A stretch of 64,000 nucleotides of DNA from Triglochin maritima (lineage: Eukaryota; Streptophyta; Magnoliopsida; Alismatales; Juncaginaceae): contig OY821775.1 of assembly GCA_963682175.1 (NCBI GenBank), forward strand, positions 5,332,001-5,396,000, read 5' to 3'. Of this stretch, positions 25,150 to 37,044 are shown one piece after another. How positions within the stretch are numbered: the stretch's first letter is position 1; every line of letters begins with the position of its first letter. The position numbers and the translations under genes are program-made. The notes under the pieces were generated by a model that did no database searches, was not told the origin of the DNA, and was given only the letters and a program-made list of their open reading frames with translations.

Positions 25150-25253
25150 GGTGTAGTAAGTCTTGTTGAATTATAACGCGTATTAGGGGATATTTATATG
25201 AATCGATTGCATGGTACGTGTTGGAGTGGTTGAGACCACATGGGTAGAAAAGA

Positions 25254-26545
25254 TTAGTGCAGAATGTTGTTAATGATCGGCAACATTACACTACGTGTTA
25301 GTGGGAGCATGGCCCTTTGTCTAGTGTTGCTCCTTGCTGTCTTGCACTTTTGCAGAAAATCAAATTTTTCGTACGTTGGGTCCAGTAATCCCCCTTTTTT
25401 CTCGTTAACAGAGGTCCGTTCACACGCACACACACGTACTATAAACAGCAATACCGTTTTAGAGTTTAGTACAGATATTTACATCTATACGTATAGATAC
25501 TTCACTACAACGCGTTGAAAGGCTGAAATTGATGGTTTTCTGCAGGGAAAGTTTAGGGTTTGAAAATGGGCTTTACCTTCACACCTACGGCTGATCCTCA
25601 AAGGTACAGCATGTTGGATATTAATAAGGGAAATTTGTTACAGTACACCCCGTAAGTGTCCAAATTGGCCATATGCACCAGCTTTTTCGGTATTGTCGCA
25701 TATGCATCTGGTGAGCATCCTATTTGCGCAAATGCACCTGGGCCGTTCGTGGGCCACACGCCAGAGAGACGACGTGAATGAGACGTTAACGACCGTCCGA
25801 ATCGATTCCAGAGACGATCCGAAACGATTACAGAGACGATCCTTACCGATTCCAGAGTCGATACAGAGCGATTCCATAGACAATCCAGAGTGATGCCAGA
25901 GTCGATTCAGAGTGATTCGATGCAGAGTTATTACAACACTGTAATGGTTTCGTCATGGTCTTAGATTAGTCTTAGTAAAATTTATTTGGCTACAGTCAAT
26001 CCCAAATCACACGTCCTACCAAACGGATCACGAACCGATTCAGACGGCCGTTAACGTCTCATTCACGTCGTCTCTCTGGCGTGGGGCCCACGAATGGCCC
26101 AGGTACATTTGCGCAAATAGGATGCTCACCAGATGCATATGCGGCAATACCGAAAAAGCAGGTGCATATGACCAATTTGGACACTTACGGGGTGCACTGT
26201 AGCAAATTCCCCTTATTAATATCCAACATGTTGTACCTTTGAGCATCAGCCGTAGGTGTGAAGGTAAAGCCCATTTTCAGCCTTTCAACGCGTTGTAGTG
26301 AAGTATCTATACGTATAGATGTAAATATCTGTACTAAACTCTAAAACGGTATTGTTGTTTATAGTACGTGTGTGCGTGTGAACGGACCTCTATTAACGAG
26401 AAAAAAAGGGATTACTGGACCCAACGTACAAAAATTTGATTTTCTGCAAAAGTGCAAGACAGCAAGGAGCAACACTAGACAAAGGCCCATGCTCCCACTA
26501 ACACGTAGTGTAATGTTGTCGATCATTAACAACATTCTGCACTAA
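25254..26545. repeat. 1.3-kb inverted repeat (fold-back element)
   Basis: The arms 25254-25808 and 26033-26545 are near-perfect reverse complements, both ending TTAGTGCAGAATGTTGTTAA when read inward. About 220 bp between them carry repeated CGATTCCAGAG-like units. The left arm has an extra segment of about 37 bp (25529-25565) absent from the right. The outer TTA/TAA makes a TA or TWA target duplication possible, but a true TSD cannot be proven. The short frames in each arm mirror each other. The element lies between a glycine-rich gene promoter and a broken Harbinger transposase. Confidence 0.8.
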
Positions 26546-27324
26546 GTCGTCGAAAACGAGAGATCGTTCCAGGATATTTAAGTCATTGCATGAATCTGGT
26601 GTACCAAAAAAGTGGCATATACGTAAGTAGGCCAATGTCACTGCCTTAAGGACAAGCGTTGCATAACCACTACGCCCTTGATATTGGTACCTCTATGCAC
26701 CTGGGTAATTTTTCCATATTTAGTGCATGCAATCGATACTTCTCATCATGCCTAGGAACCCACACTGCAATCGATATTTCTTAACATGCACCTGTGAAGT
26801 AGTCGTGCTAAATCACTTGCATTAGGTCTTCGTAGGTACTCACCGCCGAAGTTGTTAATTACATCATCACAGAATTTTTCAAGTGTGTTTCTTGTTGTGG
26901 ATTCGCTTAGCCTTAAGTACTCGTCTACCTCATCAAACGCTACACCGTACGCTAGCATTCAAATCGCCGCGGTACATTTTTGCAGGTCAGAAATGTTAGA
27001 CGTTGAAAGAAGACATCAAAATTCAACGGCAGTCACAATACAAAGAAATATATGCTTTTGCATCCTAAACCTTCTTCTCAAAATAATATCAGCATAAACA
27101 TGGTCGTCAGAAAAATAATCGGCAATCAAACGGTGGTAACCAAGCTCCATATATCTATCCGGGTTCGTAGTTCGCCTTCTACGCCTCTTGGGATGTGGAG
27201 TTTGTCGATCCACCATTTTGGAGACATACTCCGTTAAGCAGTCCAACACTTGGTCGTAAGCGTCGTCATCAGATGATGAATATGATGAAGACTTTGAACT
27301 AGAAGACTTATCGGATGAAGACAT
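26546..27324 (-). pseudogene. PIF/Harbinger transposase, truncated and frameshifted
   Basis: From a Met at 27324 the frame opens MSSSDKSSSS, passes a basic RRRRR patch and reaches FRMQKHIFLCIV, then is interrupted near 27016. A shifted frame gives DLQKCTAAI (stop) MLAYGVAFDEVDEYLRLSES, then GGEYLRRPNASDLARLL. Near 26560-26640 follow HFFGTPDSCNDLNILERS and FDDL, the segment around a catalytic Asp of DDE_Tnp_4 transposases. Homology stops exactly at the inverted repeat, so the C-terminal third is lost. It is a relic with no expected activity. Confidence 0.7.
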
Positions 27325-27479
27325 GTGTAGTAGATGAATGAGTGAGATATGGTAGAACCAACCATGAGGATCGGGTTTATAGATGTGAGAAATAATGTAC
27401 AGTACACATGTGACTACACGAAACACAAGACAATGACATCGAATCTTGGACCACTTAAGAACTGAGGACCTACAGTACA

Positions 27480-28625
27480 CACGTGACTACACGAAACACA
27501 AGACGTAATCCAAGACTCCACCAATCCTACCAAAACCAATTTGTCAAAGATCTAGGATTCCACCCAGACCATCAAAACCAATTTTTCCAACACCCAGGAT
27601 TCCACCCAGACCATCAAAACCAATTTTTCCAACACCCAAGATTCCACCCAAACCATCAATACCAACAGTTCTAGCAAAATCCACACCACTCGCCAACCCA
27701 GAAACAAGACCAAACTCAATCCCAATTTAGAATGTACACTCGCCTCCTAAGTGGATAAAGTAGTGTGAATTTAAGTCGCATTATACCTGATGTGAATAAC
27801 GAAAATGTCGACCAACCTTCAAGTCGTCAAGGAACACGCAAACCCACGACGACAAGGTCGCAGAAGACGTGGTCTACACTAGAGACTTGTCTTGGCTTAC
27901 ATGGCTATAAGTGGCGATGTTGTGGTTGAGACGAACCAAACAATGAGACCTTTTGGAGATGTGTGAAGCGCATCTTCGATGAATCAGCCGAAGCAGGTGC
28001 AATAGAGTATAACGATGAGTCATTGAAGGGACGGTGGAGGCATATATCGCCATGTGTGAACCAATGGGCCGGTTGCTTCGACCAAGCAGCATAGAGGAAG
28101 AAAAATGGTTTCAATGAGGGCGATGTCATTAAAGAAGCGCACATCATCTACGAGCGAACTCACAATACCAGATTTCATTACATTCATGTATGACTTATGT
28201 TGCGCAGTTACCCTAAATTAGAGTTTGTTGTGCTTGGAGCTATCGCAGGAGACGTCGGTGATGATGTGGCCCACGCGACACCGTCGACGAACGAAATGAT
28301 GTTTGAACCATGTCGTCGTTTGAAAGGGTTTAAAAGAGCCAAAAAGAATGAGAAAGAACCAATTCAGGCGCAACTCAATCCCAATATGTTAGAACTGGAA
28401 AAACAAATTGAATATAACGCCAAAGTGAGAGAAGACAAGTATTTGCGTTACTAAGAATGAGTAGAGAGAAAATGCATTGAAGCTGAAGAGAAGTTCCATA
28501 GAGAACTCAACACCAAGAAGCTCGACGTACTATTTTCTCTGATGAAGAAGGAAAACAATGACGAATTCGATAAAGATACACTTGTTGAACTCAATGATTG
28601 TGATAAATCACAAGGATTTCTGTAG
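27480..28625 (+). pseudogene. PIF/Harbinger ORF1 (Myb/SANT-like) remnant
   Basis: Divergently placed from the transposase, as in intact PIF elements. The 5' part has a 42-bp (14-residue) tandem repeat, FHPDHQNQFFQHPG (27545-27660). Next is a trihelix-like region (NETFWR, then DESLKGRWRHISPCVNQW, about 27930-28070), and then a C-terminal charged region with ELEKQIEYNAKVREDKYLRY and ELNTKKLDVLFSLMKKEN (28390-28560). Several stops break the frame. Such ORF1 proteins are needed with the transposase for PIF transposition. This copy is dead. Confidence 0.6.
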
Positions 28626-28639
28626 TTTCTTTTATTTTA

Positions 28640-30870
28640 ATTTGGAGTTAATGTGTGTTTCGTAGTTTATCGGTATTGTTGTACTACCATCTATTTAAAT
28701 TTTCTATTCGTATTTGTATTATATTTATTATTCGTATTTCTATTGTATATCATATCTGCATTTCGATTGTATTTCGTATGCGTATTTTGTATTGTTCATC
28801 TGGAGTTTATTTGTATTGTATTAGTGTTTTGTGACTTATCTGAATTTTATTTTTCATTTTCAAATTTAACTAAATGTTAATAAATCAAAAATAATTTAAT
28901 TAATTAAAAAAATCTACAATAATTGCAAAATTCAAAAAAATTCAATACATTAACCACTATTAAATTACAAAATATAATTAATTAAATTACAATTTAAATA
29001 ATCAATACATTAACCTAATTACATATCTAAACTTTTTTTGACTGAAAAACAAAACATAAAAAATTTAAAAAATCGACCAAAGGAGGAGCAAGTGCCGATA
29101 TGGGATCATTCTCTGACCGTGTTTACGCGTGGATAACAATAATTGTGGATGTGTACGTCAAGCCGGTCATTGGACATTTTTTACTATGATATCATATTGA
29201 AGTATGAATGTCCAACTCAAAACAAATTGGTAATGAGTGGAGGGATCCTATAACTTATAACAAAAAAAAGTCTACAATTTAACCGATGCGAGACTATTAA
29301 ATAAAAATAGCTACTCATGGTTAAACACGTACCTTCAATTCGCTCTCACAATAGATTTCACAATCTAGTTTGTATGCTAATCTAATTCGGCATATTTTCT
29401 TCCAAAAGGAAATTGACTTATACGAACATGGTCGGTTTTCTTAGGAATAAATTGATCATGTCGTTTGACGAGAGCCGCAAAGCAATGACAATGAAGCAAA
29501 TGAATAATTTTATGATGGTAACTACGCCAAATAACAAAAAGATGTACAGTAATTTTAGCAATAAGACACATTAAAGAGGCACACAAACAATTTAAGCCCC
29601 CTTTTATTACGAAGTAAAGACGGATTGAGAGTCCTCTGGAAATGGAGGAATGATTGTATCTTCAGGTATGAGATTATTTCAGACGAAGTTCAATGGTCAA
29701 TGCACCTGGTTTGTTGTGGAAACTTCACATTTGGTTGAAGACTAGGTGGAAAATAAAACATTATTCATCTCAATTAGGGCTTATGTATCGTCATTAATCT
29801 AAATATTATGTTCTTTTGTATTGCGGATTCCTGCAAAGTTACGCTTTAATGTAATTTCTGGATGTTATATTGTGTTCACATAACATTTTTCATTAATAAA
29901 CAAGTACATTATTCTGGAAGAAGAAAAACGATCGAGAGTCATGATGCTGTCTGATGGGATCCACAAAATAATATGGAAAAAAACGACTTTATAACAATAG
30001 GAACTTGCATTTCAAGGGATTCTTCAACAAGAATGATAGACAATATATACATATATATGGCTGCAATTGTCTTCCTTTCTTAAGTTGGATGTCCATCCAC
30101 AACACCCTTTTCCCATATGTATGTCAACAACAAGAATGTGGCTGCAGTATATTTAATTTTCTAAAGTGTATGTTATTATGTAAAAGCATATGCAACATGC
30201 TTTAAGTTAAAGTAGATTATCTTTGATAATGTATATATTAATCTTGGAGTGACGTTTCTTTCGATTCACTTTGCAGAGATAGTATTACAGTCATTTTCTC
30301 ACCGACTAGGTTTTTAATGTTGCTGATTTTAATCTTTCAACATCTAGATCGGTGATTTTGGTACCAAAAATTTAACTGTTTGCTCTTGCCAATTGCTAGT
30401 ATATTCATTTTAAAAAAATATACTATAGGACAGCTCAACCACCTAGACGGGGAAAATAGGATGTGTTGCTTATGATTACCCTACGTTGGTCTTAATGGTA
30501 CAAGTATACGACCCCAAATAATCTCCATAAATTAATCAAATATTCCCCAAACACATTCATAATCAACTTTTAAAATTCCGTTTCAATAAAAATTTAGTTA
30601 TTGATTATAATGTAAAAATTGAGACAGGCGCTTTACAGTGTGATTGTTGTGTGGAAAAATAACATTAAGAAGTATTTTGCATATCTAGCAGACGTCGTTA
30701 GGAATCTAGTCTAGTGAAATCTTTTCCATATTTAGAGATGTCTTTCTAGGTACCTTTTGGTAATTTCTACCGATGCAATGGATAATTGCTATTACCCAAA
30801 AAAAAGTAGTTCAGTCCTACGAAAGACCTCTTTAGCTTGCTGATTGTGAAATGCTTATGCAGATTTGCAT
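28640..30870. other. AT-rich spacer right of the Harbinger relic
   Basis: Includes a T-rich tract (28630-28880) and A-rich tract (28880-29080), then unremarkable sequence. The terminus of the Harbinger element was not found. No gene is supported. Confidence 0.4.
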
Positions 30871-31639
30871 ATTATTGTTGAATATTGGTTTATATTTGTT
30901 AAGGAAGTAAATACAGCAAGAATCGGTCGACCGGATGGGATCCGGTCTACCAACCCACAACCCAGGAATTTTGACGAAAAAGGGTTCGGTACACCGAACC
31001 GAGGATTCCAGACACTTCGGGTGCAGCTAGGATCGGATGACCGAATTGGATTCGGTCTACCGTCAGAGGGTAACAAACACTTCGGAACAACGGGTTCGGT
31101 AGACCGTTAGGGTGATTTTTGGTGTTCCGAGAATCTAAAAGTGTCTGGCCAATCTGGCACGGTCCACCGAGGGATTCTCGGTCGACCGAAGGGTTGTTGG
31201 AGAATTAGTTAGAGCACAAATAACAGCACCCGGGCTACCCTCGGGCGCCCTGCACTCTCTCTCTGCCACGTCAGCTTCTCTCTCTGCCACGTCAGCTCAC
31301 CCAACCCACCCAAAAAAAACCCTTACCCATGCCCAGGTTACCCCACCCACCCTACACTCTCTTTCATCCACATCATTTCTTAATTAAACAAATTTAATTC
31401 TCACACATCATTTAACAAAATATATTTTATATAAATCTAATTCTAATTACATTATAATTCTATTTTAACTCGAAATATTGTTAATAATTACTGGTAAATC
31501 ACGAAATTATTATTAAATATTACGGAGCCACGTTACATTTAAGACAAACTGAAATAGGAAATATTACACTCAAAGTTAAGAAACAACAGTACATATTACA
31601 TAAACTAAAATTTCAAATACTACATTACCAACTACGTTA

Positions 31640-31890
31640 ACCGATTTTTAAACCGCTCCTCGTCCGTAACGTTGCCATATATGCTCGATTAAATCGCCTT
31701 TCAGATCCAAATGTTGGTTCCTGTCACGCACTCGATCTTGATTGACAAAAAACTCGTGAATATCCGCTATACGATCGGTCGAATACGACGTTTCCTCAGC
31801 TGAAGTTCCAGGACGATCTTCCATAAATTCGCGAATATCTCCAAAATTAGCATAGCAGTCGCGTTCGCACTGTTCACGCGTGATTGCACA
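31640..31890 (-). pseudogene. C-terminal fragment of a Harbinger transposase inside the nested element
   Basis: The minus strand reads ANFGDIREFMEDRPGTSAEE near its start, then DRIADIHEFFVNQDRVRDRN, and ends HLDLKGDLIEHIWQRYGRG before a stop near 31647. The DL.EH.W ending is typical of plant HARBI1-like transposases. The catalytic part is deleted, so the element must rely on another source for movement. Confidence 0.55.
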
Positions 31891-32020
31891 GTTTACTCTT
31901 TGGAAGCGTGATTAAAGTGCACGTGTGATTGCAAATAGTGCACGCGTGATTGAAAACAGTGCACGCGTGATTGAAAATAGTGCACCCGTGATTAAATACT
32001 GCACCCGTGATTAAACAGTG
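31885..32020. repeat. Short tandem repeat, CAGTGCACGCGTGATT-like unit
   Basis: About five to six imperfect copies of a unit of about 20-26 bp with core GTGCACGCGTGATT or GCACCCGTGATT, inside the nested Harbinger element. Confidence 0.7.
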
Positions 32021-32880
32021 TATTGGTTCTGGAAATTTCTTAATTTTATTCACTTACAAAAAATTATTACCCCACATTTATAACAAATACCCAATCCATT
32101 AATAACAAAACCTAAACTAAATAAATTTAAAAAAAAAACAATCGGAGGGGGACACGTGTCCCCCTCCCTTGGGCGCCCGGGCGTCTGCCCGGGACGCCCA
32201 CCGCCCGGCCACGCGCCCGGGCGGGCGCCCGGGCGGGGCACCCCCGTTAAGGGTGCCCTTAGTTCGTGGAAGAAACGTTCTCACGGTCTACCGAGCCGCG
32301 CAAGAAGCGTTCCCGCAGTCAACTGTGAAGGATTCGGTTAACCGAATCGCAACAGGAATCACTCCTGTTGAGTCAAAGACGGTCGACCGAATGAACACCG
32401 ATCGACCGTTTCCCACAAATTGTTCAGTTCGGTTTTGCTTAATTGTAGTTTGGTTTTTTAGCCTATAAAAGGTCTTGTTTGCTCTTGGTTTTAACATAAC
32501 GTACAAGTGTAATATTTCATTCATTGTGAGTTGAGAGATTAAGACTAGAGATGAATCTAGAGTGTTTTGGAGGACATATTGCCTCCATATACTTGTAATA
32601 TCGGTTGTTTCTCTTGTTGGAGAAGCGGAAGAAGGAAAGGAAACCCGCAGGAGAACCCCCAAGGACGTAGGTACGTTGTCGAACCTTATAAATCACGTGT
32701 GTCGTGGTTGTTTTAAGTGTGCGTTTGTGTTTGCTTGTTTATTTCATCTTATTAGTGTTCTTGTTGCATTAAGATTGTGAGAGTGTCCGAAGTTATTTCC
32801 GCAAGTCAATATTCGGTATTACGTGGTGCGTTTAATCCGTATCGTGTTAGTGTATTGTTAGATCCCCTCCCAACAATTAT

Positions 32881-35509
32881 TACACATATATGTAAGTTGA
32901 AAATTTGCAGTAGCTTAGAGTTGGGGCTTGGGACTAGCTTAATCATGGTCATGGAAAATGACATGTACTTGCCTAAGATTATCCTCAATATTTGTCGACA
33001 AATGTAAATGTGAACGGATGACCGTACAATAAAGATGCACTGGTGTATATGAGACCATCTATAGAAAGGTTTTTATTGCTAGGATACATTTTGAAATAAG
33101 TAGAATTGGATCTCTGCATAAGCGTGCACATTTTCTCTCTACTAAATTTTGTTTGTGAACTCTCACTGTTGTTGGTTAAACGGTGTTACTACATTGATAC
33201 GGGTTTGAGTAACCTTGTTAACGCATTAATTAATTTATTTAGGAGTTTTTTGTATGGATGCACTTTCAAACAAGCATAAGCTTGCCTCTCTATCCTGTGT
33301 TTTTTTTGCTTTAGTATTGCTCATAAGCTTTTACTTACATGTCCTTTGTATACCAATGGTAGTGCTTCACATAATCTTCCCAAACAACACCCTTCTGCAC
33401 TGTTTGTGCATTTTGAAAGCTAAAAAATGTTTCTATGGTCAAATGGAAACAAAAAAACAAAATAAAAATCGAACAGAATTCTATTTCCATTTGACTAGCG
33501 TTTTGTTGTTCAATAATGTCACGGGAGTTTATTGGGAAATTAAAAGAAATTAATTATTTGACTATAATTAATATAATAGAACAAGGTAGTACTAAGTTTA
33601 AGATATATTATTGTGAATATATCTAGTATAAGAGAAAGGATATGTATATGAAATCTTATGAACAAGGGGTATACAAGCAAAGATTGAAAAACACAGGCCA
33701 AAGAGTAAATTATGTTCATTTCAAAGTGTTAAATTATGCTAGTTTCAAAGTGTACCCGAACAAAAACCTTTAAATAATTCAACTTGTGTTAAATGAGGTT
33801 ATCTACACACGTGGCGATGCTATAATGTCGTCGAAACTATAAAGATAAGGGTGTATACAAAAGCAATTTATGTTCGTTTCAAAATGTTCGTTATGAGATT
33901 TTTGCTTCGGTGCAGCTGTAAACTACTGACATTGGTTTCCGTGTTATCGTGTTTTTTCCTAATTGTTGTGGATATGCACCTATAAACTACTGATATTGGT
34001 TTCCTAATTGTTGTGGATACAATTCCAATAGACTTATATTTTCTTGTGTACACTTGTTGTTAACACTGTCAATTGAAAAGTAAAAAACAAGGTAACGAAA
34101 TTGAAAATAAGCCAATGCTAACCACCACACTTCTTCTCCACCAAATTCACTGGTCATCGCCGTCGTCAAGCATGTAGGCGTCAATCGATAGGAGAAACTG
34201 GCCAACCACTACTGGGGTGAAGTCTACCGTCGATTTTCATACACATGATCAATTAGACCAGTTCAAGGGACAATCGGCTACTAGAAATTGGTTCTGAAAT
34301 ATTTATTCCAATCAATTCAAAACACTTTAGAACCATATAAGTCAACCTTTTCTCCACAGCAACAAGCATAAAATATTGTGTTGACTGTCATATGTATTTA
34401 CAATAAACCAATGTATATCATTTATTGTTAGTTTTTTACAAACAAGAAAATATATCAATGTCTCCAAACGTACGTAATTGTAATTTCCATGATAAATTCT
34501 GTTGTAAATCATCACTGGAGTTGAACTTCTGACTTTTAACAATTAACACGTGAACTAAGATTGCCCTTTTTACATACTAGGTCATATTATTGTAGTTTTA
34601 GAGTTTAGTCAATAAGGGAGTGAGTAAACCTTGACGTGGGTCCAATCCATGTAACTTTAATTGTTGCCATAGTGCTCTTCAATGTAAATTCAACAGTTGT
34701 TATAGTAACATGCTTAGGCTACTTCATAGCCTAGGATAGATCTATATATTGCAGTTAAAATTGCACATGGTAGGGGTTCAAAGGTGCCATGCAAGCAATG
34801 GCCACTCCACAAAGCAGATTTGAAGTTTGCACGATAACTAGCTCACACACACTATAAGACCTAACCTTTTGATATTTCAAATTTCAGTGCTATATTACCA
34901 GAAGCAGTAACGTACGTCTGCGGTTGTGTTTGTTGCATGGAATAGAAAGTCGACTTCATTTTTGCATTTTCTTTTGATAATTAAGATCCAAAGAAACAAG
35001 GCCAGAAGAAGAAGGTTGAGGGGGGTTTTTCGGTTTTAGCAAAAGATACTATTGGCAGAACAATAATTTACTGACATTTGCACCTCAAAGAAAACGAGAG
35101 TTTGTGCTAACACGGGAAGGTAATAAGAGACCACATATTTCTGATATTCTTAACTATCGCTATTAAGTTAGGGTGGGACGTTTGGGTGTGAAGTTTGGAA
35201 AATCATATCCCCTAGATTTCCCATCTCTTGTCTACTGACATTAGAAACTTCTTATTTTGCATCTCTTTTTGTACCAAAATTCACTTTGAGATATGTCCTG
35301 CCATCGTTTGCTTTTTCGTTCGGTCCTCTAACATCATTGACTTTGGCGTGATTACATTATGCTAAGTACTAGAGCTTAGTTCTGGTTAAATGGTTAGAAC
35401 CATAATATAATCAATTTGAGGATCGAGTTAATACAGTGGTTATTGGCCATAACTAACCAGTGTGCATGTGTCATAAAAGAACGTATAAAACAGTAATGGC
35501 TCGTTAGCC
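32881..35509. other. Spacer without a recognised gene
   Basis: AT-rich, short frames only. A local near-duplication of TAAACTACTGA(C/T)ATTGGTTTCC occurs at about 33918-34005. No gene or bounded element is supported. Confidence 0.4.
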
Positions 35510-35517
35510 GTTATATA

Positions 35518-36613
35518 CAGGGGCGGATGCAGATTTGTTTTTTGGGTGGGGCAGAATTCGAATTTTGAGGATCCACAATTTTAAAATTATATTTTAAATA
35601 AATTATTTCATGAAAAAATAAAAATTTGAAAATATCATTGTTATTTTTAACATTTTTCCAAACTTAAATACATTAAAATTTAAACATTCTAAAAAAATTA
35701 CAACCATAAAACACCACATATCACTTAAATTGATTTTATTCTTACCGCTCAAATTCCAATATCTAAATGCAAAACAGATGGTTTGAAAAATTGATATTTT
35801 AAATAAATTATTTAATTAAAAAATTGAAAATATCATTCTTATTTTTTATATTTTTCAAACTTGAATATATTAAAATTCAAACATCCAAAATATTTTTTAT
35901 AACCATAAAACACGCAATATCAGTTAAATTGATTTGATTATTAAAACTCAAATTCCAATATCCAAAAATAAAGTCGGTGGTTTGGGAAGATTTATCGGCT
36001 ATGTTATTATTACAAGCTTTAGATTTATTATTCATTTTACGACTCTTATGTATGAATGATCTTAATGAATAAGTTTTCAATAAATACTAGTTTATTTTAA
36101 GTTTTCATTCCATTTTTAGTGAACAAACGAACTCGACGGTATCAAAGTGAGATACAACGTGTCAATAAACATAATGACACTAGAAAAGTAAGATTGCATA
36201 TCATAATTTTAAAAAAAATCAAATCTCAAACATCCACCACCTAACTAAAATCTATACAATGTTCATTTTTCAACTAAAAATTCATCAAACTTACACGAAA
36301 ATGCAAATCCAAGATTATTGCTTATTTTCCAAATATAATTGTTCAAAGGAGCTTCAAAGTCCACAATCTGAATCAAATTGGCTCTAAACTTAACTTTTGT
36401 CAAAATATTATCTTAACTCTTCCCAAATCTCAAATTAAACTACAGTTAAACAATTATACCACCAACTTCAAGATACTACACTAAAATTTATAGCATTGAA
36501 TAACAAAATTGGAAACTTCAAGATACTACACTTGAATCTATAGGATTGAATATAAAAATTGGGGATGTTTTTTTGTTGGAAAATCTGGGCCCCCCTACGT
36601 GGCTCCGCCACTG
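35518..36613. mobile_element. hAT element with perfect 8-bp TSD and internal tandem duplications
   Basis: gttatata flanks both ends (35510-35517, 36614-36621). The TIRs are CAGGGGCGGATGCA and, in reverse complement, CAGTGGCGGAGCCA. Inside, a segment of about 200 bp is tandemly duplicated (about 35575-35790 and 35791-35990). A 50-bp unit with AAACTTCAAGATACTACACT is duplicated at about 36452-36551. No transposase is present, so it is non-autonomous. Confidence 0.8.
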
Positions 36614-36982
36614 GTTATATATCATAAGATGTATAAATATAAGTACTATTTTTTCTCCCTAACACACGTATGTAATTTTTTAAGGTTCATTTGAAGCTTA
36701 ACTAGTTTCAATCAATCATAACCTCTACATAACATGTTCACTAAGTATCCATGACAAGAGATGAGGTAAGAACATGTAACATGACAACGATATGCAACTT
36801 AAAGCAATCATATACGAATATCGTGCAAGACAGCCAACGCGCAGAATCGACTCCACATTCTTGTGTAATCCCCATCTACGAGTGCCAAAGTTAGCGAGAG
36901 CCCACATAGCCATGTGCACCCAATCTTCCTCCACCAACTCTCGGATTGCATGCGAACTCGATCACACTTACTTCTAAAACCC

Positions 36983-36990
36983 TATAAATA
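36983..36990 (+). promoter_or_regulatory. TATA box of the second glycine-rich gene
   Basis: CTATAAATA, about 55 bp upstream of the ATG at 37045, after a CCTAAAACC-like run. Confidence 0.65.
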
Positions 36991-37044
36991 CCTCTTGACA
37001 TCTCCCTTACAATGCATGTCTTGTGTTCTTCCTAATCAACAAAC

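Larger units (their letters stand above)
31212..32258. mobile_element. Non-autonomous PIF/Harbinger element nested in the LTR
   Basis: TTA duplications flank it (31209-31211, 32259-32261). The ends are GAGCACAAATAACAGCACCC and, in reverse complement, GGGCACCCTTAACGGGGGTG, both resembling plant Harbinger TIRs. Just inside the left end are two CTCTGCCACGTCAGCT blocks. Very GC-rich CGCCCGGGCG repeats mark the right end. The LTR resumes in register on the far side. Confidence 0.75.
30876..32875 (+). mobile_element. Solo Copia-type LTR with 5-bp TSD, interrupted by a Harbinger element
   Basis: The LTR begins TGTTGAATATTGG and ends CCCTCCCAACA, with the perfect duplication attat on both sides (30871-30875, 32876-32880). 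Near its 3' part, GGACGTAGGTACG then CGAACCTTATAAATCAC matches the R/U5 hallmark of SIRE/Tork-like Copia LTRs. Removing the nested insertion (31212-32258 plus one TTA) leaves about 950 bp. No internal region or second LTR is adjacent, so this is a solo LTR left by recombination. It carries several GGTCGACCG-type palindromes. Confidence 0.75.
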
